A program made the translations under genes and the position numbers. Below, one piece after another: positions 7,769 to 15,713 of a DNA stretch of 64,000 nucleotides. The stretch covers positions 1,984,001-2,048,000 of the forward strand of contig NZ_CP066203.1 in the NCBI RefSeq assembly GCF_017310545.1. Direction: 5' to 3'. The notes below the pieces were generated by a model. It ran no database searches. It was not told where the DNA came from and worked only from the letters and a program-made list of their open reading frames with translations. The DNA comes from Methylacidimicrobium sp. B4. Its GTDB lineage: Bacteria; Verrucomicrobiota; Verrucomicrobiia; Methylacidiphilales; Methylacidiphilaceae. How positions within the stretch are numbered: the first letter of the stretch is position 1; each line of letters begins with the position of its first letter.

Positions 7769-8284
7769 TCAGGGTCGCCCGGTCCAGCGCCGATCCAGGT
7801 CTTCCGCGATCCACGGAGGGATCGCGAAGAGGAGGGCGATCACCGGAGCCGCCCCCGCGGTCTTCAAGGCCAGCAGCGGGGTGAGCGCCGGGTGGCCGGG
7901 GGTCATCAGCACGACCGCGAGCTGCCCGATCCAGGCGAGCCCGACGAAGGCGGGCAGGAGGAGGTAGGGCCAGCGTACCGTGCGCCGGGCGAGCAGGACA
8001 TAGGCGAGGCTCGCCTCCGCCAGCACGCCCAGGAGAGCCAGGCTGCGGGGATAGCCTTCGGTGATCCACTGCCTCACGAAGGTCCCGTCGGCGCCGGGCC
8101 AGCGGAAGAGGTCGTAGAAGAAGGCGGCGACCGCCGGAAGCGAGACGAGCAGCAGGGTCAAGGCGGCCAGCCAAGTCCACTGGGCGACCCGGGCGGCCAA
8201 GCCTCCGGGAACCGAAGTGTTGGGGCGCGTACTGAGTCGGGCTGCTTCCTGCGTCGCTTTGTTCGTGTCGTATGCGGCAATCAT
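7769..8284 (-). CDS. Four-helix integral membrane protein, unknown function
   Basis: A 171-residue protein with a polar N-terminus of about 30 residues and four hydrophobic segments (about residues 34-55, 76-96, 103-124 and 138-156). The AAGGAG box five bases before the ATG at 8284 decides the start over a GTG two codons upstream. No catalytic motif is visible. It could belong to a small-solute or DoxX-like membrane family, but I do not recognise it. It is a single-gene unit with its own terminator at 7723. Confidence 0.7.
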   Translation of the reverse strand: MIAAYDTNKATQEAARLSTRPNTSVPGGLAARVAQWTWLAALTLLLVSLPAVAAFFYDLFRWPGADGTFVRQWITEGYPRSLALLGVLAEASLAYVLLARRTVRWPYLLLPAFVGLAWIGQLAVVLMTPGHPALTPLLALKTAGAAPVIALLFAIPPWIAEDLDRRWTGRP

Positions 8285-8541
8285 GGGCACTCCTTTATAA
8301 GGGTATCGCGAAATCCGCGAACCGTGATGACTACATTATGCTATCTTATGTACCGCGCAAGAAAAAAATACTATACGCTTAGCTTATGGTATGAGCAATG
8401 CGATCGAGCTTTCTCGCGCTCCAGAAGGGAGAGTGCCTTTCGGGGGACAAATCCCGCCGATGAGAAGGCGGGATCGAAAAAGAAAAAAGGCAAGAAAAAC
8501 CGGTTGACACTCGGCGGCGATCGGCGCAACAAGGATTTGCT
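8285..8541. promoter_or_regulatory. AT-rich divergent intergenic region
   Basis: A 257-base gap between a minus-strand and a plus-strand gene, clearly richer in A and T than its surroundings at about 8310-8400 (for example ATACTATACGC and TTATGGTATGAGC). It probably holds divergent promoters. A purine-rich stretch (about 8470-8500, AAAAAGAAAAAAGG) precedes the plus-strand gene. I see no gene in it. Confidence 0.4.
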
Positions 8542-8922
8542 GTGAGAAAAGCGGGAATCCTGCTCGCCATCCTGGCGGCGTGCCATCTTGCGGGGGGCCA
8601 CTGGCTCCTTTGGCAAGGTGCCGCCTGGGCCGGGATGCTCGTGCGCTATGCACAGAGCTATGGAGTCGAAGCGGGACTCACGATGACCTTCGACGGGAAG
8701 CATCCCTGCCACATCTGCAAGAATGTGGTCAAAGGAAAGAGCAAGGAGGATCAGAGCTCGCGGACCGAGCGGTCCCAGGATGACTCCGGGCTCTTTTTCC
8801 TTGCGGAGGATTCCGTCCTGGCCCCCCTGCTTCTCTCTCCGGAAACGCCGTTGCTCGACCAGCCCCGCCTGACGAGCCGAACGGATCCTCCCCATTCTCC
8901 CCCTCCCCGACCTCTCGCGTAA
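8542..8922 (+). CDS. Small signal-anchored HPCxxC protein beside a TonB receptor
   Basis: A 126-residue protein beginning at a GTG with AAGGA 6 bases upstream. Residues 5-25 are hydrophobic (L-L-A-I-L-A-A-C-H-L-A-G-G-H), a signal peptide or anchor. The middle carries F-D-G-K-H-P-C-H-I-C-K-N-V-V-K-G-K-S, a paired-cysteine motif I associate with small secreted proteins next to metal or TonB transport genes in Verrucomicrobiota. The C-terminus is proline-rich and low in complexity. The TonB receptor gene starts 124 bases downstream on the same strand, so metal handling is a reasonable guess. No enzyme motif is seen. Confidence 0.6.
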   Translation: MRKAGILLAILAACHLAGGHWLLWQGAAWAGMLVRYAQSYGVEAGLTMTFDGKHPCHICKNVVKGKSKEDQSSRTERSQDDSGLFFLAEDSVLAPLLLSPETPLLDQPRLTSRTDPPHSPPPRPLA

Positions 8923-8946
8923 CCATCGTGCCGGTCACGGCAAGGT

Positions 8947-9012
8947 GCGCCGGAACGGATCCAGGCTCGCTAGCCCTTACCAGTAGGCGAGCGTAGCCGC
9001 GGGTTCCGGCGC
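8947..9012 (+). promoter_or_regulatory. Structured leader upstream of the HTH-TonB receptor gene
   Basis: A perfect 10-bp inverted repeat (GCGCCGGAAC at 8947-8956, GTTCCGGCGC at 9003-9012) encloses a second stem (GCTCGC at 8965-8970, GCGAGC at 8987-8992). The RNA would fold into a two-stem structure ending 34 bases before the start codon. It could be a cis-regulatory RNA or a DNA operator. The flanking GGTGC and GCCAGGAAAC only faintly resemble a cobalamin riboswitch, so I do not assign a class. Confidence 0.4.
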
Positions 9013-9046
9013 CAGGAAACGCGGATGTCAACGTGTGGGAGGAAGG

Positions 9047-12016
9047 GTGCAAAAGAAGTTGCTGCGGCCCGATGAGGCTGCGCGGATGCTGAGTGTGAGC
9101 CGCTGGACGATCTACCGCTGGGTGGGCGAAGGGCGGCTCGGAGGAACGCGGGTGGGCCCCGGATCGCTGCGGGTCTTCGCGGAGTCGGTCGAGGGGCTGA
9201 TTTATCGCAACCGGATCGGGGGAGGCGGAGGAGCTTCGGGAGCCGCAATTGCTGCCGGGGCTCCGCGGAACGGAAAGGGGCTGCCCGAGCGCGGGCTCGA
9301 GTGGAGTGAGGAACCTTCGTCCGAAACCGAGGCTGCGGCTCGGGCGGAAGCTACCGGTGACGAAGCCCCGGAGGGGAAGCCAGCCGGGAGCCAGAACGGG
9401 CTCTGCTCTGGCAGGGGGAGAGGCCCCTGCCTGGCGCTGGCGGCGGGCCTGCTGCTCCTGCTCCATCCGCTCTGGGCCGCGACCCTTCCTTCCGATCCGC
9501 TCGACCCGTCGGCGGATGTCTCGGATTCCACGGGAAGCCCCGGGACGGGGGCGGCGGCGCCACTGGCGCAGCCCAAGCCCGAGTCGACCTTGTCGACCGT
9601 GACGGTGAAGGGGGCGTACGACACCCCTCAGATGCTGCCGACCGCCTCTCCGACCGACTCGGTCTACGGGCTCCCGATGGATGTCATGGATATCCCGCGG
9701 CAGGTGACCCCGATCAACAAGACGCTCATGGAGGTCGCGGGGGTCAATGCGCAGGGGGGGTACATGAACCCGATCAGCTTTGCGATGATCAACCCGACCG
9801 CCTTCGGGGGTGTCGATGCCTGGATCTCTCCGGCACCCTACATCCGCGGAGACGCGGCCCTCCCGTTCATCAACGGGATGTCGATGAGCGTCTACAATGT
9901 GGAGATGGTCAACTCGGGGCTCCCCTGGAACTGGAACATGATCGAGTCGATGGACATGGTCGAGGGCCCCGGGAACGCGGTCTTCGGGGCGGGCCAGGAG
10001 TCCTCGGGCTATGTCAACTATACGACCAAGCAGCCCTACTTCGACAAGTTCCGGGGCAACGCCTGGGCTTCGATGGGGATGTATCAGCAGTACATGTGGG
10101 GAGGGGATATGGGCGGGCCGGTCGACAAGGAGCACAAGCTCGCCTACCGGGTGAGCTACATGGGGATCGAGAGCGGGAGCTGGTACCAGACGGTCCACAA
10201 CGACCAGCAGAACCTCTACATGGCCCTGGGCTGGAAGCCGGTCGACAACTACTCGGCCGATCTCTATGTCGATGCCGACTTTGCCTCCTTCTCCCCGATC
10301 GGCTACGCGGGCTTCAACCGGCCGACCAACGCGCTCTTCCAGAGCGGGGGCACGCTCGACTACATCGGCGCCCTTTCACCCTCCCAGTGGGGGAGCGTGC
10401 CCTACTTCCAGAACTACTGGGCCGCCAACCCGGGGGCCGGGGTCGCACCCTCTCCCTTGGGGTTTGGGAGCTACGGGGTCGGCTTGGGTCCGGTCAACCG
10501 GCGGCAGCTCCTGATGAGCCCCTACGCGCAGCAGACGGGATACCAGGGAATGACCCAGCTGATCCAGAAGGTCCACGTCGATGAGGGGTTCGACCTGGTG
10601 AACAACACGCTCGTCTGGTACACCCGCCACGATGCGGTTCAGCCCTCCTACTTCTACGACGAGGCGGTGATGGGCGACTACGAGGTCGACAACCGGACCG
10701 AGTGTCGGCTCGCCTTCGACACTCCGATCGGCGGAGGAGAGTCGGGCAAAGAAGGGGAGAAGGAGGGTTTCGGGATCTCCCACAACATCGACACCGGCCT
10801 CGAATGGGTCTACCAGCGGAACCAGGACTACGTCTCGACCGCGCTGATCAATGCGCCCAACATGTTCAGCATGAGCCAGAATCCATTGCTCTGGGATGTC
10901 CGCAACACCCCCTATTTCCAGGCGGCGATCCTGAACCCGAACGCGCCCGGGGGCGGAGAGTGGCCGATTCCAGGAAGCCCCGCCGGCTACTATTTCGAGC
11001 CGCTCAACGGGACGACGGGAACGACCGACTCTCAGTATTGGTCGATCGCTCCGTTCTGGCAGCACGACATCAAGTTCGGCGAGAAGCTGAGCCTCCAGTA
11101 TGGGCTTCGGGCGACGACCTACTTCATCAACGCCCAGACCCCTCCCGGCACCCCCTCGATGCTCTACACCCAGTTGCAGACGTCGATGATCGACCCGCTC
11201 TTCTCGATCGGGCCGGTCTACAAGCCCTTCCCCTGGCTGAGCCTCTACGGCAACTTCAACTACGAGTATGTGACCGCGACAGCCGACATGGGCGGCTTCG
11301 TTCCCACGCAGACCTCGCAGCAGATGCACCTGCTCAACGAGCTCGGGGAGGTGGGGGCCAAGCTGAGCCTGCTCCACGACAAGCTCTACATGTCCTTCGC
11401 CTTCTTTCACCAGAACCTCTACATGGACCAGATCGGGTTCCAGCCCAACCCGGGCCTGCTCCAGGGGTTTGAGTACAACATGACCTACCAGCCCAACCGC
11501 CACTGGTGGTTCCGGGCGGGCTACGCCTACATGCACGGCACCTGGAACTTTTCGTCCCTTCCCTACGGTCCGGCCCAGACCCAGAGCTATTCGACCGGCT
11601 ATGCCTACCGGAACAACCTGCCGCTCGACGACAATGGAACCGGAGTCGCGCCGAACAACGTGGCGGGGATCCCCGGGGTCTACAACTGGATCGGGCTGCC
11701 CAACCAGACCGCCAACGCGATGGTCACCTACCGGACCGACTTCGGCCTGAGCCTGACCGCCTCAGCCCTGGTGATGAGCAGCTATCCGCTCTTCTACAAC
11801 TACTCGGCGGTGGTGCCGACCCAGTATGTGACCAACCTGAGCGCGACCTACCAGAGGAACAACTGGAGCCTGACCGTCTACCTCTGGAATACCCTCAACT
11901 CGGTCTACTGGCTGCCCTACGCCAGCGGGCTCGCTTCCGACGTTGCGTCCAACTCGGACTATGTCGCCGCAGGCTGGCCATTCTGGGTGCAGGGACAGCT
12001 CAGCTACCAGTTTTAA
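9047..12016 (+). CDS. TonB-dependent receptor with N-terminal excisionase-type HTH domain
   Basis: A 989-residue protein. Residues 5-52 (L-R-P-D-E-A-A-R-M-L-S-V-S-R-W-T-I-Y-R-W) are a MerR/excisionase-type helix-turn-helix (HTH_17). A low-complexity linker (about 57-125) leads to a signal-like hydrophobic stretch (about 128-146, L-A-L-A-A-G-L-L-L-L-L-H-P-L-W-A-A). The remainder is a plug domain (I-P-R-Q-V-T-P-I-N-K-T-L; V-E-G-P-G-N-A-V-F-G; V-N-Y-T-T-K-Q-P-Y) and a 22-strand-type barrel ending in an aromatic residue (L-S-Y-Q-F). GGGAGG lies 4 bases before the GTG at 9047. No ATG, GTG or TTG lies in frame between the HTH and the signal-like segment. The barrel resembles the receptor at 61198. 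Ligand unknown. Confidence 0.85.
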   Translation: MQKKLLRPDEAARMLSVSRWTIYRWVGEGRLGGTRVGPGSLRVFAESVEGLIYRNRIGGGGGASGAAIAAGAPRNGKGLPERGLEWSEEPSSETEAAARAEATGDEAPEGKPAGSQNGLCSGRGRGPCLALAAGLLLLLHPLWAATLPSDPLDPSADVSDSTGSPGTGAAAPLAQPKPESTLSTVTVKGAYDTPQMLPTASPTDSVYGLPMDVMDIPRQVTPINKTLMEVAGVNAQGGYMNPISFAMINPTAFGGVDAWISPAPYIRGDAALPFINGMSMSVYNVEMVNSGLPWNWNMIESMDMVEGPGNAVFGAGQESSGYVNYTTKQPYFDKFRGNAWASMGMYQQYMWGGDMGGPVDKEHKLAYRVSYMGIESGSWYQTVHNDQQNLYMALGWKPVDNYSADLYVDADFASFSPIGYAGFNRPTNALFQSGGTLDYIGALSPSQWGSVPYFQNYWAANPGAGVAPSPLGFGSYGVGLGPVNRRQLLMSPYAQQTGYQGMTQLIQKVHVDEGFDLVNNTLVWYTRHDAVQPSYFYDEAVMGDYEVDNRTECRLAFDTPIGGGESGKEGEKEGFGISHNIDTGLEWVYQRNQDYVSTALINAPNMFSMSQNPLLWDVRNTPYFQAAILNPNAPGGGEWPIPGSPAGYYFEPLNGTTGTTDSQYWSIAPFWQHDIKFGEKLSLQYGLRATTYFINAQTPPGTPSMLYTQLQTSMIDPLFSIGPVYKPFPWLSLYGNFNYEYVTATADMGGFVPTQTSQQMHLLNELGEVGAKLSLLHDKLYMSFAFFHQNLYMDQIGFQPNPGLLQGFEYNMTYQPNRHWWFRAGYAYMHGTWNFSSLPYGPAQTQSYSTGYAYRNNLPLDDNGTGVAPNNVAGIPGVYNWIGLPNQTANAMVTYRTDFGLSLTASALVMSSYPLFYNYSAVVPTQYVTNLSATYQRNNWSLTVYLWNTLNSVYWLPYASGLASDVASNSDYVAAGWPFWVQGQLSYQF

Positions 12017-12108
12017 CCTTCTCGAGGAGGTCTGTCGCCGAATGCGGGGAAAAAGGCTTTACTTCCGCCTGGGCTTCGTTCCCTTATTTGGGGGCATCGC
12101 GGGCCTTT

Positions 12109-12963
12109 GTGAAAGTGATCTCGTTGCGGTGGCTCCTGGCGGGGCTGGCGGCCTTAGCCGGGGGTTTGGTTCCCTTCGTGGGTTCGGCGGCGCCGATCCG
12201 CCCGTTTTCGACGGTGCTCATCGACCCCGGCCATGGAGGGACGGATAACGGGGGAACGAGCCGGCCGCTTCCGGGCGGAAGGCTTCTGGAAAAGGATCTC
12301 GCGCTCGATACGGCCCGGAGGGTGGCCAGGCTTTTGAAGGCGGACGGCTTCCGGGTCGTGATGACGCGGACCGACGACCGGTTCGTCGATCTCGACGAGC
12401 GGGTGAGGGTCGCCAACCGGCTCGGGCCGGGGACGGTGGTGGTCAGCATCCACTACAACGCCGTTGGGGATCGGAGCGTGCGGGGAGCGGAGACCTACTT
12501 CTGGCATGCCGACAGCCACGGACTCGCCACGCGCATCGAGCACTACCTGGCGGGTGTCGTCGGCTCGTCGGGTCGCGGGGTGGTCCGCCGGAGGCTGCGG
12601 CTGACCCGTAATCCGGCGATCCCCGCGGTTCTCGCCGAATGCGCCTACCTGACCAATGCGCGCGAGGCGGGGCTGGTCGCGCAGCCGCAGGTGCGGGAGC
12701 GGATCGCCCGGGCGATTGCGGAGGGGATCGTGGAGGAGTCGCGCTTGGGAGACCAAGGGATCGCGGCTGTTCCGGAGATCTGGGCGCCGCTCTCCCGAGG
12801 CTCGGAAGCCCGCACGGTTTCGAAGCACTCGCGCAAGAAGCGGCATGGCAAGCATCGGACGAAGGCGGTCAGCGCAGTCGGAGGGGCCTGGCCTCCTCCC
12901 TCCCAGGAGTTTCCTCCGGAGGGATTCGCTTGGCGGGGCGCGGCGTTTGACCCGATCGCTTGA
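12109..12963 (+). CDS. N-acetylmuramoyl-L-alanine amidase (Amidase_3)
   Basis: A 284-residue exported enzyme that cuts the amide bond between muramic acid and the stem peptide, in cell separation or wall recycling. A signal peptide covers about residues 1-25. The zinc ligands and catalytic glutamate are visible: I-D-P-G-H-G-G-T-D-N-G (His), L-L-E-K-D-L-A-L (Glu), V-S-I-H-Y-N-A (His) and L-A-E-C-A-Y-L-T-N (Glu). The C-terminal 60 residues are basic and proline-rich and may bind the wall. The GTG at 12109 or one at 12115 are both possible starts. Confidence 0.9.
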   Translation: MKVISLRWLLAGLAALAGGLVPFVGSAAPIRPFSTVLIDPGHGGTDNGGTSRPLPGGRLLEKDLALDTARRVARLLKADGFRVVMTRTDDRFVDLDERVRVANRLGPGTVVVSIHYNAVGDRSVRGAETYFWHADSHGLATRIEHYLAGVVGSSGRGVVRRRLRLTRNPAIPAVLAECAYLTNAREAGLVAQPQVRERIARAIAEGIVEESRLGDQGIAAVPEIWAPLSRGSEARTVSKHSRKKRHGKHRTKAVSAVGGAWPPPSQEFPPEGFAWRGAAFDPIA

Positions 12964-12982
12964 TCCGACGGAGGACGGCGGA

Positions 12983-13297
12983 ATGAACGAGGATGAGCTT
13001 CTCCTGGGGCCTCTGTGCCTCGTTGCCTTTGCCCTGGCGGGTGCGACGCATGGCACTCTCTTTGTCATCGGAAAGCTCGCGCACTCTCGCGGCATTCTCG
13101 GGGCGGGATGGGCCTTCTTTGCCCTTCAGGGGCTGATGGGCATGGCATTGCTGGGCTCGCGTTCTCTCGGGCCGGGTGGGAAGATCTTCGTGGCGGGGAG
13201 CTTGCTGGGCTTCGCCCTTCTCCCCTCCCTGGCTTGGGCGTGGGCCCGGCGCGCAGAGGCAGAGCGGGGAGCGAAAGCACGATCGGCCGCTCCGTGA
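12983..13297 (+). CDS. Small membrane protein, unknown function
   Basis: A 104-residue protein with three hydrophobic segments (about residues 10-30, 43-58 and 68-88) and a basic tail. GGAGGACGGCGG precedes the ATG closely. It follows the amidase on the same strand with a 19-base gap and may be co-transcribed. I do not recognise a family. Confidence 0.6.
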   Translation: MNEDELLLGPLCLVAFALAGATHGTLFVIGKLAHSRGILGAGWAFFALQGLMGMALLGSRSLGPGGKIFVAGSLLGFALLPSLAWAWARRAEAERGAKARSAAP

Positions 13298-13405
13298 ATC
13301 CCGCTGGCCGGAAGAGGATCGCCCGGGGCCGAAGGAAACCGTCTCCCTCTGGGCGGGGGGACGGAGTGGGTCGTGTCCCAGGACAAGGGCTCTGAGCAGC
13401 GCGGG

Positions 13406-14125
13406 TTACCCTTCGGCCGGGACCGTTTGCGCGGGGGTAGGAGGCGGAGGCGGCTTGGGGACAGGGGCCGCTTCCACCTTCTCTAAGGCCTTGCGCGCCG
13501 CCTCGTCGGCGGCCCGGATCTGCTTGGCGAGGGAAGGACCCGCCTCCGCGAGGATTTGGTGGATGCCCGCGTTCCATCCCGCCATGAGGGAGGAGGTGCT
13601 CCGCTCCCGGAGCGGGACACGGCGGGCGATGGTCTCTTCCCAGAGAGGGATGCCCCCGGGGGATTGAACCAGAAGGAAGCGGAGTGCAATCACCGCCGCT
13701 GGCGGGCGTCCGGGACGAAAGTCCCCGTAGAGCTGGCGGACGGAAATTTCCGCGAAGGAATGGGTCATGACCGCGCTCCCGCCGGCAACGACCGCTTGGA
13801 AGAGACCGGAGCTTTGAAGAATGTCGCTGACTGCGCTTCGGATCAGCAGCTCAGGAGAGGCGAGGAAATGGGCATAAGGGTCGCGTTCATAGCGGTAGTC
13901 CGAGGCCCGGTAGACGAAATCCTCACCGGCAAACGCGGCGACCACGCGGACGGAGCGGACCACGAGGGTGAGGTGGGAGCCTCCCTCCTTCGCCGAAGAG
14001 CCGGTGGACGGAGCGAAGCTGAAGCTTTCCGAAGGGAGGCGGGCCGGCCGGCTCATGCAGCCGAAAAAGGGAAGGCAGAGGGAGAGGAAGAAGAGCCGGC
14101 GGGTGGCGAGGATACGCGGATTCAT
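13406..14125 (-). CDS. ABC-type transport auxiliary lipoprotein of the Mla/MCE system
   Basis: A 239-residue lipoprotein, the fourth gene of the MCE operon. The signal peptide ends in a lipobox L-P-F-F-G-C (Cys about residue 23). The following domain, with strands such as L-T-L-V-V-R-S-V-R-V-V and R-S-A-V-S-D-I-L-Q-S-S-G-L-F, is that of PqiC/DUF330-type auxiliary components. These sit at the outer membrane and help lipid transfer. The C-terminus is proline-rich and low in complexity. The ATG overlaps the MCE gene stop by 4 nt. Confidence 0.8.
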   Translation of the reverse strand: MNPRILATRRLFFLSLCLPFFGCMSRPARLPSESFSFAPSTGSSAKEGGSHLTLVVRSVRVVAAFAGEDFVYRASDYRYERDPYAHFLASPELLIRSAVSDILQSSGLFQAVVAGGSAVMTHSFAEISVRQLYGDFRPGRPPAAVIALRFLLVQSPGGIPLWEETIARRVPLRERSTSSLMAGWNAGIHQILAEAGPSLAKQIRAADEAARKALEKVEAAPVPKPPPPPTPAQTVPAEG

Positions 14126-14934
14126 CGATCCGGTCCTTGGAGGCTCGAGGGCCGGGGAGGGGGCTGGCCAAAGAGGAAGCCAGCCGGATAGCGCCGGAGA
14201 TCCTGGATCATCTCGTTGAGGTTGTTCGACGTATCCCGAAGTTGCAAGAGCGTGCGGTCGGTCGCCTCGAAGAGCTGCGGGAGGTTGCCCGAGGCCAAGG
14301 TCGTGGTCGTCTCATCGAGCAGGATCTTGATCTGGCCGTTGGTGTGGCGGAGCTCCCCAAGCAGGCCGTTGGCGCTCGCGCCCAGGCTGGGGAAGTCGAT
14401 CGCAGCGAGCTTTTCCAGCACGGTTTCGACCTGCTGCACGATATCCTTGAACTGGCCGGGAGCCGAGGGGATGTAGTAGTGCTTCGGCTCCCACGGGACA
14501 GAACGGGGGGGATGGCGCTTGGGATCGACATATTCGAGGGCGACGACGCTCGTCCCCGTGATTCCCTGGCCTTGGATGCGTGCCCGCAATCCATGGTCGA
14601 TCTCGGCTCGCAGCTGCCGCTCCTGCTCTGCCCAGGTGGCTTTCCCGAGCACGCCCGGGTTGACCTCCCCTACGACAACGACATAGTGAGAGGGATACTG
14701 CGGATAGACGATCCAGCTAAAGGAGATCTGGCTGACCTTGCCGATCGGCACCCCGTCCAGCAGGACGGGAGAGCCGACGGATAGGCCCGTCGCACCGCCG
14801 GTGACGTAGGTCTCGAAATAGAAGTGCTCCTGGAACGCATCCCGCAGCCCGAAGGCCAGCAGCCCCCCGACGAGGAGTCCCGCGGCGGCGAGCACGAAGA
14901 GTCCGATCTTGAAATCTCTGATCTTGCGGCTCAT
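14122..14934 (-). CDS. mlaD: MCE-family lipid-binding protein (MlaD-like)
   Basis: A 270-residue protein with an N-terminal cytoplasmic stub and one membrane helix (about residues 11-29, L-F-V-L-A-A-A-G-L-L-V-G-G-L-L). It is followed by an MCE domain (T-G-G-A-T-G-L-S-V-G-S-P-V-L-L-D-G-V-P-I-G-K-V) and a long helical C-terminus ending in proline-rich sequence. MlaD hexamers form the periplasmic lipid channel of the retrograde phospholipid transporter. The gene overlaps both neighbours by 4 nt, so the operon is translationally coupled. Confidence 0.9.
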   Translation of the reverse strand: MSRKIRDFKIGLFVLAAAGLLVGGLLAFGLRDAFQEHFYFETYVTGGATGLSVGSPVLLDGVPIGKVSQISFSWIVYPQYPSHYVVVVGEVNPGVLGKATWAEQERQLRAEIDHGLRARIQGQGITGTSVVALEYVDPKRHPPRSVPWEPKHYYIPSAPGQFKDIVQQVETVLEKLAAIDFPSLGASANGLLGELRHTNGQIKILLDETTTTLASGNLPQLFEATDRTLLQLRDTSNNLNEMIQDLRRYPAGFLFGQPPPRPSSLQGPDR

Positions 14935-15713
14935 GGGGTCGCAGCGCCCTCTGGAGATTCTCCCTCCCGGCGGAAGAAGTGCTGGACTAGCGGAATCGTC
15001 GAGGTGTCCCGCAAGGCTCTCGGATCGCCCTCGGCAATGATCCTCTTGCTGCGGCCATCCAGGAGGATGACGCGGTCGGCGATCCCGAAGATGCTCGCCA
15101 ATTCATGGGTGACCATTACAAAGGTGATCGAAAAGTCTTTGGCAAGCCTTTTGATCAGATTGTCCAGGTCGGCGGAGCTCACCGGATCGAGGCCGGCCGA
15201 GGGCTCGTCGAGGAAGACGATGACCGGATCGAGCGCCATCGCCCGGGCGATGGCCGCCCGCTTGCGCATCCCGCCGCTTAGCTCCGAAGGCATCTTTTCG
15301 ATGGCGCTCGAGAGGCCGACCTGGGCGAGCTTGGCTTCCGCGACCGCATTGCGCACCGCGAGGGGAAGCTCGGTGAAGACATCGAGGGGGACCCGGACGT
15401 TTTCGCGCACGGTCATGGAGCCAAAAAGGGCACCATTCTGATACATGACCCCGAACCGGAGCAGGAGCTCGGTTCGTTCCTCGCCTTCGAGGGTGACCAG
15501 GTTCTTCCCCTCGATCCGCACCTCTCCCGCGCGTGGGGGGTAGAGACCGATCATGTGCTTGAGCAGCGTGCTCTTGCCCGAGCCCGAGCCACCGAGGATG
15601 GCGAAGATCTCCCCCCGGTTCACGGAAAAGGAGATCCCTTGAAGGATGACCGTTTCTCCATAGCCCGCGCGGAGGTTGCGGACCTCGATGACCGGACCGG
15701 AAGCGACCGTCAT
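14931..15713 (-). CDS. mlaF: ABC transporter ATPase of the Mla/MCE system
   Basis: A 260-residue ATPase. Walker A G-G-S-G-S-G-K-S-T, signature L-S-G-G-M-R-K-R, Walker B V-I-V-F-L-D-E-P-S-A-G-L-D-P and the switch V-T-H-E are all present. The basic residues after the signature motif are typical of MlaF-like ATPases. Start at the ATG 15713, which overlaps the permease stop by 4 nt. It powers lipid movement between inner and outer membrane. Confidence 0.93.
   Translation of the reverse strand: MTVASGPVIEVRNLRAGYGETVILQGISFSVNRGEIFAILGGSGSGKSTLLKHMIGLYPPRAGEVRIEGKNLVTLEGEERTELLLRFGVMYQNGALFGSMTVRENVRVPLDVFTELPLAVRNAVAEAKLAQVGLSSAIEKMPSELSGGMRKRAAIARAMALDPVIVFLDEPSAGLDPVSSADLDNLIKRLAKDFSITFVMVTHELASIFGIADRVILLDGRSKRIIAEGDPRALRDTSTIPLVQHFFRREGESPEGAATP

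Noticed and set aside
8504-8532. TTGACA before the small HPCxxC gene as a promoter
   Set aside because: No acceptable -10 at 16-18 bases (CAACAA) and the start codon would follow within 10 bases.
8923-9046. Cobalamin riboswitch call for the leader
   Set aside because: Only GGTGC and GCCAGGAAAC fragments fit; the conserved core was not found.
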